Part shown: positions 36,979 through 53,240 of the stretch, piece after piece
Layout: every line of letters starts with the position of its first letter
Position numbering within the stretch: position 1 is the stretch's first letter
Assembly (NCBI RefSeq): GCF_001442805.1
Contig: NZ_CP011131.1
Span: 3,038,001-3,102,000 of the forward strand
Direction of reading: 5' to 3'
Source of the DNA: Lysobacter gummosus
GTDB lineage: Bacteria > Pseudomonadota > Gammaproteobacteria > Xanthomonadales > Xanthomonadaceae
Length of the DNA: 64,000 bases
The notes under the pieces: generated by a model
The model's database searches: none
What the model saw: only the letters and a program-made list of their open reading frames with translations
What the model was told of the DNA's origin: nothing
Program-made: the position numbers and the translations under genes

Positions 36979-37002
36979 ACACGCCGCCCGAAGGCGGCGT
37001 GT
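36979..37002 (-). terminator. Hairpin downstream of the YceI gene
   Basis: ACACGCCGCC and GGCGGCGTGT form a 10-bp stem with a CGAA loop, 30 bases after the yceI stop. No T tract follows on the minus strand, so termination is uncertain. Its core equals that of the gyrA terminator. Confidence 0.5.
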
Positions 37003-37031
37003 GGTGAGCTACGAATCGGTTCTTTCCACGT

Positions 37032-37610
37032 CTATTCGGCCGCGACCGCCTCGACCTGGATACGCAGCACGACCGCCATGTTGAAGCCCCAGTCCTTGCC
37101 CGCGCTCATGCCGAACTGATCGCGCTGGAAGGTGCCGCTGGCATCGGCGCCGCAGACTTCGCGCTTGAGCATCGGATGCGGCATGCATTTGAACTTGTTG
37201 ATCGTCAGCGTCAGCGGCTTGGTCACGCCGAGCAGCGTCAGCTCGCCCTCGACCTTGCCCGGCACGCCGTCCTTGAAACCAGCGAGCTTGCCCTTGTAGG
37301 TCGCCTTCGGAAATTTGCCCGTGTTGAACAGCTCTTCCTTGTTGGCGTGTTCGTTCATCGCATCCAGGCCGAAATCCACGCTGGTGGCATCGACAGTGAC
37401 ATCGACGGTGCCGCTGCCGGCCTTCTTGTCGAGGGTGATCGAGCCTTCGGACTTGTTGAACTTGCCGCGCCAGGTGGACAGGCCCATGTGATCGGCTTCG
37501 AAGCTGGGATAGGTGTGGGTCGGATCGATCTTGTAGGTCACCGGCGCGGCGGCGGCGGCGCCCGCGAACAGGACGAGCGAGGTCATAGCGCAAAGCGTGA
37601 GCTTGTTCAT
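37032..37610 (-). CDS. YceI family periplasmic protein
   Basis: A 192-residue secreted protein. The signal peptide MNKLTLCAMTSLVLFAGAAAAA ends at an AxA-type cleavage site. The YceI lipocalin-like beta-barrel follows (YKIDPTHTYPSFEADHMGLSTW, GELTLLGVTKPLTL). Family members bind isoprenoid chains such as octaprenyl phosphate or a quinone. The late FQRDQFGMSAGKDWGFN block is the expected family ending. It stands alone between the drug exporter and gyrA. Confidence 0.9.
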   Translation of the reverse strand: MNKLTLCAMTSLVLFAGAAAAAPVTYKIDPTHTYPSFEADHMGLSTWRGKFNKSEGSITLDKKAGSGTVDVTVDATSVDFGLDAMNEHANKEELFNTGKFPKATYKGKLAGFKDGVPGKVEGELTLLGVTKPLTLTINKFKCMPHPMLKREVCGADASGTFQRDQFGMSAGKDWGFNMAVVLRIQVEAVAAE

Positions 37611-37843
37611 GGTGCGGTCCGTGGCGAAAGTCGGGGCACGCTACCACCGGCCCTGCGCGAGTCGCAATCGCGGCGGCGCGCAGCATCGTTTCGCCGGTGG
37701 AGTATGCGAAAACGATCCGGATTTACGACGCAGTGCAGCATCGAGGGCTGCGCTCGTGTTCGGCCTTGCATGGCGCAGCGGCGACGCATGCCGGTAGGCA
37801 TCGCTGATCCCCGATCGCCTCGCGCGATCGGCATCGCCAAAAA

Positions 37844-37871
37844 CAAAACGCCGCCCGAAGGCGGCGTTTTG
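37844..37871 (-). terminator. Rho-independent terminator of gyrA
   Basis: CAAAACGCCGCC and GGCGGCGTTTTG form a perfect 12-bp stem with a four-base loop. On the minus strand TTTTTGG follows. It lies 22 bases after the gyrA stop. Confidence 0.9.
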
Positions 37872-37892
37872 CTGGTTGCTTCAGCGTGTTGC

Positions 37893-40640
<2,748 letters not shown>

Positions 40641-41428
40641 CAGGGTTCCGTTGCGTGCGGTGGTTCGAACGACCCGGGCGAACGCAGCAGGCATTCCGTG
40701 GGGAACGCCGGTAAAACCACCGGAAACAGTCCCTCGGCGGGCCTGTCCTGCAGCTCGCTCGGGGCGGCATCAAAGAGACGTGAAATCATATCACGAAACG
40801 CGCTTTCACAGGGCCCCGATTCCCACGCAGAAACAAGCACTTGGCGGGGATTTTCAGCTGCGCTGCAGCATCGCTCGCGGGGCTGGGTTGCCGGGGTGGC
40901 GCGACGGGGTTTTGCGGTGGCTCGAAGTTGCGCCGGGCGGGGTGTGGAGGGGGCTTGCGCGGTTCTCTTACGGGGCGTGCTGCGAGGAAGAATCCAGGGC
41001 TTTACGGAACCGGGCATCCGGAGCCTTCAGCGCCATTCCCAAGGCCATCATTCCCGCGAAGGCGGGCTCCGCTCTACTTTGGCGGAGCCGAAAATCCAGA
41101 GACTTCAGCGCGATCCATCCAGGCCGTCATTCCCGCTAACGCGGGAATCCAGAGCCTTCAGCGCCATCTCTCCAGATCGTCATTCCCGCGAACGCGGGAA
41201 TCCAGCGACTTCAGGCGTTCTCGCACGAAAGGCACTGGATTCCCGCTTTCGCGGGAATGACGATCTGGTAGGTTCCGCGGGGGTTGACGATCTTGCGGGT
41301 TTCGCTGGATTGAAGTCTTGTGAATTCCGCGGAATTAGGTCTCGAAGATCTCGCGGAATTGAGCCCTTGAAGGTTTCGCGGAAATGACGTCGTTGAAGGT
41401 CAAGCCGCAAACCCCTGCGCCCCTCCCC
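40641..41428. other. Intergenic region upstream of gyrA
   Basis: A 788-bp gap. The first 200 bases must hold the gyrA promoter but no clear boxes are seen. The middle is a repeat cluster (41010-41270). After it come several GCGGAATT-like repeats and a perfect 14-bp palindrome AATTCCGCGGAATT at 41323-41336. No gene is recognised. Confidence 0.5.
41010..41270. repeat. Cluster of palindromic repeats, CATTCCCGCGAACGCGGGAAT family
   Basis: Three to four units in a row, each with a CATTCCCGCxAACGCGGGAATCCAG core, CTTCAGCGCxAT spacers and one GCTCCGCTCTACTTTGGCGGAGC block. The last stretch, with GCGTTCTCGCACGAAAGGCACTGG, is nearly identical to the end of the cluster at 13660-13905. Confidence 0.9.
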
Positions 41429-42487
41429 TCAGCCCCCGAACGCCGCCTTCATCGCCGCCGCGTCCGGCCGCTCGATCACCCCGCGCTCGGTCACGATGGC
41501 GTCGATCAGCTCGTGCGGGGTCACGTCGAAGACCGGGTTCCAGGCCCCGACCCGCTCGGCCGCGGTGCGGTTGCCGCCGACCGAGAACAGCTCGCCGGGT
41601 TCGCGTTCCTCGATCTCGATCAGATCGCCCGACGCGGTGGCCATGTCCACGGTCGACGACGGCGCGGCGACCATGAACTTGACGCCGTGGTGGCGCGCGG
41701 AGATCGCCAGTTGGTAGGTGCCGATCTTGTTCGCGGTGTCGCCGTTGGCGCAGATGCGGTCGGCGCCGACGATCACCCAGCCGATCTTGCCGGTCTTCAT
41801 CAGGTGGGCGGCGGCCGAGTCGGCGATCAGGGTCGGCGCGATGCCGTCCTGTTCGAGCTCCCACACCGTCAGACGCGCGCCCTGCAGCCACGGCCGGGTC
41901 TCGCCCGCGAACACCTGCGCGATGCGGCCCTGGGCCACGCCGGCGCGGATCACGCCCAGCGCGGTGCCGAAGCCGGCGGTGGCCAGCGAGCCGGTATTGC
42001 AATGGGTCAGCACGCCGCTGCCCGGCACGATCAGGGCCGCGCCCAGCGCGCCCATGCGCCGGTTGGCGGCCAGGTCTTCGTCGGCGATGGCCTGCGCCTC
42101 GCGGCTCAGGACCTCGCGCCAGTCGGCGCCGGCCGCGGCCAGCACCCGGCGCATGCGCGCCAGCGCCCAGGCCAGGTTGACCGCGGTCGGGCGGGCGGCG
42201 TTGAGGCGCTGCATGGCCGGTTCGACCGCGGCCAGCGCCTGCGCGCCGTCGGCGGCGTCGATATCGCGCGCGGCCAGGACCACGCCCCAGGCCGCGGCGA
42301 TGCCGATCGCCGGCGCGCCGCGCACGGTCAGCGCGTGGATCGCCGCGGCGACCGCGTCGCTGTCGTCGCAGCGCACGTATTCCACCGCGAACGGCAGCTT
42401 GCGCTGATCGAGCAATTCCAGGGCCTCGCCGGTCCAGCGGATCGGGCGGATGCGGTCGTAACGGTCGAAATCGATGGCGTCGTTCAT
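41429..42487 (-). CDS. mtnA: Methylthioribose-1-phosphate isomerase
   Basis: Isomerises 5-methylthioribose 1-phosphate to the ribulose form in methionine salvage. It has 352 residues and is related to eIF2B subunits. The conserved [13 protein letters not shown], the catalytic Cys in CNTGSLAT and the Asp in [19 protein letters not shown] are present. No other mtn gene is in the window. It follows the first DUF3011 gene by 210 bp on the same strand. Length and motifs leave little doubt. Confidence 0.95.
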   Translation of the reverse strand: MNDAIDFDRYDRIRPIRWTGEALELLDQRKLPFAVEYVRCDDSDAVAAAIHALTVRGAPAIGIAAAWGVVLAARDIDAADGAQALAAVEPAMQRLNAARPTAVNLAWALARMRRVLAAAGADWREVLSREAQAIADEDLAANRRMGALGAALIVPGSGVLTHCNTGSLATAGFGTALGVIRAGVAQGRIAQVFAGETRPWLQGARLTVWELEQDGIAPTLIADSAAAHLMKTGKIGWVIVGADRICANGDTANKIGTYQLAISARHHGVKFMVAAPSSTVDMATASGDLIEIEEREPGELFSVGGNRTAAERVGAWNPVFDVTPHELIDAIVTERGVIERPDAAAMKAAFGG

Positions 42488-42635
42488 GCCCCTGAGTTTA
42501 ACGGATGCATGTGTCGGTCCCGAAATCGGCCCCGGCCTCTTGTGTGGCGCGGTCTTTGTGGGAGGGGCCCTTCAGGCCTGACGCTCTTCGCTCCGATGCG
42601 AGGCAAACCCAAGCAAGCCAGCGCCGCGCAAACGA

Positions 42636-42665
42636 CAACGCCCCGGTCCTGCGACCGGGGCGTTG
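42636..42665 (-). terminator. Hairpin terminator after the first DUF3011 gene
   Basis: CAACGCCCCGGTC and GACCGGGGCGTTG form a perfect 13-bp stem with a four-base loop, 32 bases after the stop. The T tract on the minus strand is weak (GTTTG), so it may be a partial terminator or an mRNA end stabiliser. Confidence 0.65.
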
Positions 42666-42697
42666 CGCGAATCGAACGCTCTGCAAGCTAAACGCGA

Positions 42698-43477
42698 TCA
42701 ATCGACCTGGAAGCGCCCGCGGCAACCGCCGGACACCCACACGCCGGCGCGATCCCAGCCCCAGGTCTGGCCTTCGATGCACGGCGAGCCCGAGTTCTGG
42801 CGCAGCAGGCGCACGTCGCGGCGCACGCTCATGTTGCAGCGGTTCTGCCGGTTGTTGTTCGACTCGCAGCTGATCTCCTGACCGCCGCCGCCGTTCCAAC
42901 CGCCGCCATTGCCGCCGCCGTTCCAGCCGCCGCCACCGCCACCGCCCCAGCCACCGCCGCGTCCGGCGACGAATTCGCCGCGGCAACCCTTGTTCACCCA
43001 TACCTCGCCCTGACGCGAACCCCAGCTCTGGCCCTCGATGCACGAGGTGCTGGACAGCTGGCGCTGCAGGCGCGCGCGGTTGCCGTTGATCGGACAGGTG
43101 CGATAACGGCCGCTTTCGGATTCGCAGCGCACCACCTCGCCGCTGCCGCCGCCGTTCCAGCCGCCGCCACCGCCGTTCCAACCGCCGCCGCGGCCCAGTT
43201 CGAACTCGGCGCGGCAACCTTCCGACACCCACACGCCGCCGCGGTCGTAACCCCAGCTGCGGCCCTGTATGCAGGAAGACTTGGACAGCTGGCGCGACAT
43301 GCGCACGCCGCCACGCGTGTCGGCGTCGCAGCGACGCTGACGGCCGCTGTCGGATTCGCAACGGATCACATTGCCGCCGTTGCCGTAGTCGTCGTACTGC
43401 GGCGCGGCCTGGACGGCACCGGCGGACAGGCCGAGGCCGATTACCAGACTCATACCGGAAAGCATGCGTGCGGACAT
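42698..43477 (-). CDS. Secreted DUF3011 protein with three repeats (A)
   Basis: A 259-residue protein with a signal peptide ending near AVQAA. Three DUF3011 units of about 55 residues follow. Each has CES near its start, a basic stretch, then CIxGxSWG, a GVWV(S/N) strand and a GCRxxF end, so four cysteines per unit could make two disulfides. The units are joined by long Trp-Asn-Gly-rich linkers such as GGGWNGGG. DUF3011 is of unknown function and frequent in Xanthomonadaceae. The next gene encodes a second three-repeat protein. Confidence 0.9.
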   Translation of the reverse strand: MSARMLSGMSLVIGLGLSAGAVQAAPQYDDYGNGGNVIRCESDSGRQRRCDADTRGGVRMSRQLSKSSCIQGRSWGYDRGGVWVSEGCRAEFELGRGGGWNGGGGGWNGGGSGEVVRCESESGRYRTCPINGNRARLQRQLSSTSCIEGQSWGSRQGEVWVNKGCRGEFVAGRGGGWGGGGGGGWNGGGNGGGWNGGGGQEISCESNNNRQNRCNMSVRRDVRLLRQNSGSPCIEGQTWGWDRAGVWVSGGCRGRFQVD

Positions 43478-43705
43478 GTAGGTGCTCCTTGTCGTTGTCG
43501 ATTTGCCGAGGACTCTAGCTGAGCGGGCTTAACGCCAGCTCAAGATTTCCCGTACTTCGATGGCCAAGACAGAAACAGCCCCGAAACATTCATGGCCCAC
43601 TAATTTTGCGCCTTGTTTTGCGCCAAATCTCCGCCGTTGGTCGCATGACCTTCGGCCTACGGGGTGCCATCCATGCGCAATGCTGCGTAACTATTGCGCA
43701 GTGCA

Positions 43706-44440
43706 TCAACCGCCGCTGCGGCGGAAATCGAGTTCGAATTCGGCCCGGCAGCCGTCTTCCACCCACACGCCGTGCGCATCGAAACCCCAACTGCGGCCTT
43801 CGACGCATTCGGACTTCGACAGCTGCTTGACCATGCGCACGCCGGTACCGGTTTCACCGTCGCAACGGCGTGCGCGGCGGTCCCGCGATTCGCAACGCAG
43901 CACGTTGGGCGGCGCGGTGGCTTCAGGTTCCGGCTCGGCGCCGAGCAGGCGGAATTCGCCGCGGCAACCGCTGGCGACCCACACGCCGCTGGCATCGGTG
44001 CCCCAACTTTGATTGCGCAGGCAAGGTTGTTTGGACAATTGCTGGGCCAGCGCGACACCGGCTTCGGTCTGGGCCGGGCAATGGTTCCAGCGTCCGCCGC
44101 GAGACTCACACTTGATCACCCGCGCGCCGCGGGTGCTGCCGGCGCCGCTGCCGCCCTTGCCGAGCACGAAGTCGGCCGAACAGCCTTGCGATACCCACAC
44201 GCCGCCGCGGTCGGCGCCCCACGTGGTGCCTTCCACGCAGGGCTTGCCCGAAGTACGCCGGATCAGGCGCACGCCGCCGCGCGTGTCGGCCGGACAGTGC
44301 ACGGTTTCTTCATTGCTGGATGCGCAGCGCAATACGTCGCCGCCGAAAAGCCGTTCGCCGGCCGGTTCCGCGCGCACCATGCCCGCGCACGCCATCGCGG
44401 CGAACGCAAGCAGATGGATCGCGGCTTTCACATTGCGCAT
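43706..44440 (-). CDS. Secreted DUF3011 protein with three repeats (B)
   Basis: A 244-residue paralogue of the neighbouring protein. A signal peptide (about 24 residues, ending near VRA) precedes three DUF3011 units with the same cysteine layout: CASS..CVEGTTWG, CESR..CLRNQSWG and CESR..CVEGRSWG. The linkers here are short and lack the Gly/Trp/Asn repeats of protein A. The order on the minus strand is B then A, with 228 bp between them. Function is unknown; secretion and disulfide-rich modules suggest an extracellular binding or structural role. Confidence 0.9.
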   Translation of the reverse strand: MRNVKAAIHLLAFAAMACAGMVRAEPAGERLFGGDVLRCASSNEETVHCPADTRGGVRLIRRTSGKPCVEGTTWGADRGGVWVSQGCSADFVLGKGGSGAGSTRGARVIKCESRGGRWNHCPAQTEAGVALAQQLSKQPCLRNQSWGTDASGVWVASGCRGEFRLLGAEPEPEATAPPNVLRCESRDRRARRCDGETGTGVRMVKQLSKSECVEGRSWGFDAHGVWVEDGCRAEFELDFRRSGG

Positions 44441-44544
44441 GCATGGCCCCCCGCACCCGATGCAATCACTCTAACCGCGAACTGCTAACTTGCAATGAAA
44501 AACCTGGGGTCGGCGGCCGGTGCGAAGCACGGGGTTCATCGCGG

Positions 44545-48458
<3,914 letters not shown>

Positions 48459-49226
48459 TCACCACCGCGTCGGCTTGCTCAACGGCGGCGCTTCGCGCTG
48501 GCGGTCGTAGGCGCGCAGTTCGTCGCGCAGATGGGCGATGCGCTGGCGGCCGAGCGCGTTGCGCTGTTCGTCCAGCACCACCGCATCAAGCAGTTCGGCC
48601 ATGCGCTGCGCGGTCGGCAGCATGGTTTCCCATGCGTCCAGGGCCGGAACCGGTGCCGGCAGGGTCAGGAAGAACGCCACCGCCGGGGTCTCCAGCGACT
48701 GGATCGTGGCCATGTCGAAGCTGCCGGGCTTCATGATATTGGCCACGCTGAACACCGGGCCGCGCTCGGGATGGCCTTCGACCAGGCGATGGAATACGCC
48801 CATGTGGCCGTAGACCAGGCCGGCCTTCTCCGCCGCGACCACGATGTCGGGACCGTGCAGCTTCTGCCCGGCGCGCGCGGCCAGGTACAGGGTGACGATC
48901 TTGTCGAACTCCTCGCTGACCCGGCGCCCGAGTTCGCTGTTGGCGGCGTTGACGCCGCCTTCCAGAGTCTTGTCGAACAGCTCCAGCTCGGCCTGGGTGG
49001 TGGCCTCGCCGGGCGCGCCGTTCTGGCCCAGTTCGCTTTCGATCTGCTCGCCCAGGGTCGGTTCCTGGCGCGGTCCGGGCTTGCGCTCGCCGGCGCGGCT
49101 TTCGTCTTCGCGCGCGACGCGCTTGCCCTGCCCGGGTTTGCGCGGGCGGCCGAAGAACACGATGGCGCCGATCAGGATCAGGCCGGCGATCAGGATGCCG
49201 ATCCTCATCAGGGTCACGTCGGACAT
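48459..49226 (-). CDS. zipA: Cell division protein ZipA
   Basis: Anchors FtsZ to the inner membrane at the division site. The 255 residues begin with an N-terminal membrane helix (residues 7-26, MRIGILIAGLILIGAIVFFG). A charged linker of about 70 residues follows, then the C-terminal FtsZ-binding domain (MGVFHRLVEG, SVANIMKPGSF, LETPAVAFFLTLPAP). Its linker is shorter than that of E. coli ZipA (328 residues). It lies between smc and ligA, the usual gammaproteobacterial order. Confidence 0.95.
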   Translation of the reverse strand: MSDVTLMRIGILIAGLILIGAIVFFGRPRKPGQGKRVAREDESRAGERKPGPRQEPTLGEQIESELGQNGAPGEATTQAELELFDKTLEGGVNAANSELGRRVSEEFDKIVTLYLAARAGQKLHGPDIVVAAEKAGLVYGHMGVFHRLVEGHPERGPVFSVANIMKPGSFDMATIQSLETPAVAFFLTLPAPVPALDAWETMLPTAQRMAELLDAVVLDEQRNALGRQRIAHLRDELRAYDRQREAPPLSKPTRW

Positions 49227-49246
49227 CGATTGCTCCTTTTGGTGCG

Positions 49247-49395
49247 GGGATTCGGGAAGAAGATTTCGGGATTCGTCACAGCGGCTGCGCCGGCGTTGAA
49301 TCCCTTACCTGTCCCGACTCCAAAAATGGATAACGACAACTCAAATACAACGGCTTCGGCCTTTACCAATCCCGAATCCCGAATCACCAATCACG
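49247..49395. repeat. Degenerate GGGATTCGGGAA inverted repeat
   Basis: The left arm near 49247-49275 has GGGATTCGGGAAG and CGGGATTCG. The right arm near 49366-49395 has AATCCCGAATCCCGAATC. It fills the smc-zipA gap and is a diverged member of the family at 11362-11450. Confidence 0.7.
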
Positions 49396-49397
49396 GC

Positions 49398-52300
49398 TCA
49401 AGCAGCACCCGCCAACCGCGTCGCCTCGGCCAGATCCACCGAGACCAGGCGGCTCACGCCCGGTTCGCGCATGGTCACGCCCGAAAGTTGCTGCGCGGCT
49501 TCCATCGTCGCTTTGTTGTGGCTCACGAACAGGAACTGTACCTGTTCGCTCATCTCGCTGACCATCGCGGTGAAGCGGCCGACGTTGGCTTCGTCCAGCG
49601 GCGCGTCCACCTCGTCGAGCAGACAGAACGGCGCCGGATTCAAACGGAAGATCGCGAACACCAGCGCCACCGCCGTCATCGCCTTCTCGCCGCCGGATAG
49701 CAACGAGATGTTCGACACGCGCTTGCCAGGCGGACGGGCCATGATCGCAACGCCGGTGTCGAGCAGGTCTTCGCCGGTGAGTTCCAGATAGGCGTGACCG
49801 CCGCCGAACAGGCGCGGATATAGCTCCTGCACGCCGGAATTGACCCGGTCGAAGGTGTCCTTGAAGCGGCCGCGGGTTTCGCGGTCGATCTTGCGGATCG
49901 CTTCTTCCAGGGTTTCCAGCGCGGTGTTGAGGTCGAGGAACTGCGCGTCGAGGTAATCCTTGCGCTGCTGCGACTCGGCGTGTTCCGCGATCGCGGCCAG
50001 ATTCACCGGCTCCAGGCGACGCAGCTTGTTGTCGAGTTCGATGACCGTGCGTTCCCAGGTCTGCGGCTCGGCGTTCTCGTCCAGCGAATTGACCACGTCC
50101 TGCAGCACCGCGCCGGCTTCGGCGATGGCCTCGGTCAGGGTTTCGGCCTTGAGCACCAGCGCCTGCTGTTCCAGGCGGCGCTGGCCGATGGCTTCGCGCT
50201 GCTGCAGCGCTTGTTCGTCGCGCTGCTGGCGGGTCTGTTCGAACTTGCGCAGATCGTTGTCGATGCCGTCGAGCGCGCTGCGCGCGGCGGTCAGGTCCTG
50301 CTCGGCGATGACGCGCTGCTCCAGCGCGACCTGGCGCTGCTGTTCCAGCTCGACCACCGGCTCATCGCCGTCGCTGAGCTGCGCCGACAGTTCGCTCAGG
50401 CGCGAATCGAGCTGGCCGCGCTGGCCGCCCATGCGTTGCAGGGTCTGGCTGAGGCCGGCGATCTGCGCGCGCTGGGTTTCCAGGGTCAGGCTCAAGGCGT
50501 GGGCGGCGTCGCGCGATTCGCGCGCGGCGTTGCGCGCGGCGTCGCGCGCTTCCGACAGCGAACGGCGCTCGGATTCCAGCTGCAGGCGCGCGTCTTCCAA
50601 CTCGCCCATGCGCTCGACCGCGGCTTCCTGACGCATGCGCGCCTCGCGCGCCTGCTCGCGACCGGCGTCCAGGCCGATCAGCAGCTGTTCCAGGTCGGCG
50701 TCGATTTTCTCGATGCGGCTGCGCGCCGAATCCAGGCGGCCCTGATGGCTCTGCAACTGGCCGGCGAGTTCGGACACGCCGCGATGGGCCATGTACAAGG
50801 TGCGCTGCGCGTCTTCGCGATGCTGCTCGGCGGCGAGCGAGCGGTCGCGCAGTTGAATCTGGTTTTGTTCGAGTTCGCGCTCGCGGGTCTGCAGTTCTTC
50901 GATCTCGACCCGCAGGGTCTGGATCTCGCGTTCGCGCAGCAGCGCGCCCTGCTTGGCCGCGCCCGAACGCAGCACCCGCACCCAGCCGGCGCCGAGGCGC
51001 TCGCCATTACGGGTGATCACGGTTTCTTCCGCGCCCAGGCTCGGCTGCAGCGCGCGCGCCGCGGCCAGATCCTCGGCGCCGTGCAGGCGCGAGAGCAGCC
51101 GGCGGATCGCCGCCGGTCCCTGCACCTTCGAGGCCAGCGAAGTCGCCGCATACGTGGCGTTGTCGCGCTCGGGCGAGACCAGGGTCAGGCGGCCTTCGCC
51201 GAGTTCGCCGATCGCATCGACCAGGGCTTCGGGCGCTTCCACCAGCACGCCTTCGATCAACTGGCCCAACGCGCTTTCCACCGCGTTTTCCCAGCCCGGC
51301 TCGACGGTGAGGGTTTCGCCGACGCGCTGCGCCGAATCCAGGCCGCGCGCCTTGAGCCACGTCAGCGCCGCGCCCTGCTCTTGCCCAAGCGCGGCGTGCT
51401 GCAGGGTTTCCAGCGACGACAAGCGGCCGCGCGAGGTCTGCGCCTGCTTGCGCACTTCGGCGAGCTGGTTCTGGGTCGAGCGCTGCTGTTCCTGCAGGTC
51501 CGACACCGCCGATTTACGCACTTCCAGTTCTTCGCTGAGGCTGTCCAGCGATTCTTTCTGCAGATCGTGCTGGCTCTGCAATTGTTCGAAGGCATCGGCC
51601 AGCGCCGCCACGTCCAGGCCGGTGCGTTCGCTGCTCAGCGATTCGCGCCGGCGCTCGGCGTCCAGGGTCTGCCGGTCCAGGCCTTCGATGCGGGTGCGTT
51701 CGACCTCGGCCGCGCGCGCGGCTTCGGACTGCTCGCGGCTGTGCGCGTCCCAGCGCTGCTGCCAGTCGTTGAGCTTGTTTTCGGCGTCGCGCAGCGCGTC
51801 CTGGCGCGCTTCGTCGTCCTCGCGCATGGCCTCGATGCGCGGCTCGGCGTCGGCGACCGCGGCCATCAGCACGTCCAGGCGCGATTGATCGCTGCCGATG
51901 TGCTCGCCGATCTCGGCCAACTGCGCCATCGCCTCGTCGCGCGCCTTGAGCAGGCGGCTGGACATCTCGCGCTGATGCTGGATCTGCTGCTCGATGCGCG
52001 CCAGCGCACCGCCGACTTCGTAGCTGGCGGCCTGGGCCTTGTTGAGTTTTTCCGCCGCTTCCTCGCGGCCGACGCGGCCGGTTTCCAGCTCGCGCTCGGC
52101 TTCGCGCTGTTCGGCGATCAACTGCTGCAGGCGGGTTTCCTGCTGCGAGAGCTTCTCGCGCTGGACCTGCAGTTTCTGATCCAGGGCGCGGTATTCCAGC
52201 GCCTTCCACTCCACGTCCTTGATCTTGCGCTCGGCCTGGATCGCCTGGTACTGCTCGGCCTGGCGGGCCTGGCGGCGCAGGTGTTCGAGCTGCTTGCCGA

Positions 52301-52901
52301 TTTCCTCGCGCAGATCGTTCAGGCGGTCGAGGTTTTCGCGGGTGTGGCGGATGCGGGTTTCGGTTTCCTTGCGGCGTTCCTTGTACTTGGAAATGCCGGC
52401 GGCTTCTTCCAGGTACACGCGCAGGTCTTCGGGCTTGGCCTCGATGATCTGGCTGATCATGCCCTGCTCGATGATCGAGTAACTGCGCGGGCCCAGGCCG
52501 GTGCCGAGGAACAGATCGGTGATGTCGCGACGGCGGCACTTGCCGCCGTTGAGGTAGTACTGGCTGGTGCCGTCGCGGCTGACCGTGCGCTTGACCGAGA
52601 TTTCGTTGAACGCGGCGAATTCGCCGGTGATGGTGTGGTCGGAGTTGTCGAAGATCAGTTCGACCATCGCCTGCGAGACCGGCTTGCGCGCCGAGGAACC
52701 GGCGAAGATCACGTCGGTCAGCGAGTCGCCGCGCAGGCGGCTGGCCGAGCTCTCGCCCATGACCCAGCGCACCGCGTCGATGATGTTCGACTTGCCGCAG
52801 CCGTTCGGACCGACCACGCCGGTCATGTTGGTGGGCAGGTGCAGCGTGGTCGGATCGACGAAGGACTTGAAACCGGACAGCTTGATCGTGGACAGACGCA
52901 T
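49398..52901 (-). CDS. smc: Chromosome segregation ATPase SMC
   Basis: An 1167-residue structural-maintenance-of-chromosomes protein. Walker A GPNGCGKSN (residues 31-39) opens the N-terminal head. Two long coiled coils (about 170-500 and 680-1010) flank a hinge at about 515-670. The C-terminal head has the signature NISLLSGGEKAM and Walker B FCLLDEVDAPLDE. It forms a V-shaped dimer that loads on DNA with ScpA and ScpB, which are not in this window. E. coli uses MukB instead, so this fits a xanthomonad. First of the smc-zipA-ligA-epmA series. Confidence 0.97.
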   Translation of the reverse strand: MRLSTIKLSGFKSFVDPTTLHLPTNMTGVVGPNGCGKSNIIDAVRWVMGESSASRLRGDSLTDVIFAGSSARKPVSQAMVELIFDNSDHTITGEFAAFNEISVKRTVSRDGTSQYYLNGGKCRRRDITDLFLGTGLGPRSYSIIEQGMISQIIEAKPEDLRVYLEEAAGISKYKERRKETETRIRHTRENLDRLNDLREEIGKQLEHLRRQARQAEQYQAIQAERKIKDVEWKALEYRALDQKLQVQREKLSQQETRLQQLIAEQREAERELETGRVGREEAAEKLNKAQAASYEVGGALARIEQQIQHQREMSSRLLKARDEAMAQLAEIGEHIGSDQSRLDVLMAAVADAEPRIEAMREDDEARQDALRDAENKLNDWQQRWDAHSREQSEAARAAEVERTRIEGLDRQTLDAERRRESLSSERTGLDVAALADAFEQLQSQHDLQKESLDSLSEELEVRKSAVSDLQEQQRSTQNQLAEVRKQAQTSRGRLSSLETLQHAALGQEQGAALTWLKARGLDSAQRVGETLTVEPGWENAVESALGQLIEGVLVEAPEALVDAIGELGEGRLTLVSPERDNATYAATSLASKVQGPAAIRRLLSRLHGAEDLAAARALQPSLGAEETVITRNGERLGAGWVRVLRSGAAKQGALLREREIQTLRVEIEELQTRERELEQNQIQLRDRSLAAEQHREDAQRTLYMAHRGVSELAGQLQSHQGRLDSARSRIEKIDADLEQLLIGLDAGREQAREARMRQEAAVERMGELEDARLQLESERRSLSEARDAARNAARESRDAAHALSLTLETQRAQIAGLSQTLQRMGGQRGQLDSRLSELSAQLSDGDEPVVELEQQRQVALEQRVIAEQDLTAARSALDGIDNDLRKFEQTRQQRDEQALQQREAIGQRRLEQQALVLKAETLTEAIAEAGAVLQDVVNSLDENAEPQTWERTVIELDNKLRRLEPVNLAAIAEHAESQQRKDYLDAQFLDLNTALETLEEAIRKIDRETRGRFKDTFDRVNSGVQELYPRLFGGGHAYLELTGEDLLDTGVAIMARPPGKRVSNISLLSGGEKAMTAVALVFAIFRLNPAPFCLLDEVDAPLDEANVGRFTAMVSEMSEQVQFLFVSHNKATMEAAQQLSGVTMREPGVSRLVSVDLAEATRLAGAA

Positions 52902-53240
52902 GCGGCGGTGTGGCCTCTTGGCGCGCCGGGGCGCGACCGTGAATTTAGGTTAGACAGTACGCCCAAGTGGTTGAATCGTATGGGCAGGACGCGGTTCCAA
53001 ACCGTGCTTCCTCGCGAGTATAGCGGGCCGGAGCCGAGCCCGCCGTCGACGCCGCGGTTTTGCCGTTGGGGCCGCCGCGGCGGGGCGCCGGGCCCGAACC
53101 CGCCGGCGCCCCATCCTGGGACGGCGATCGGCCCGCGACCATGCGGCCCACGGCCCGGCCGTGGTAAATATGCACGGCCCATCCGACCCGAGTCGCGAAT
53201 ACTCGCCGTCGCCAACGTGACATGGAGCGACACGCCCCGC
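52902..53240. other. Divergent gap between smc and the LacI-type gene
   Basis: A 339-bp GC-rich region that must carry both promoters. I see no clear boxes, repeats or a copy of the operator found at 56096-56121. Confidence 0.45.

Noticed and set aside
49980..53240. Extended open frame leading into the LacI-type gene
   Set aside because: The part before 53241 is the complement of smc; only the last 337 codons encode a real protein.
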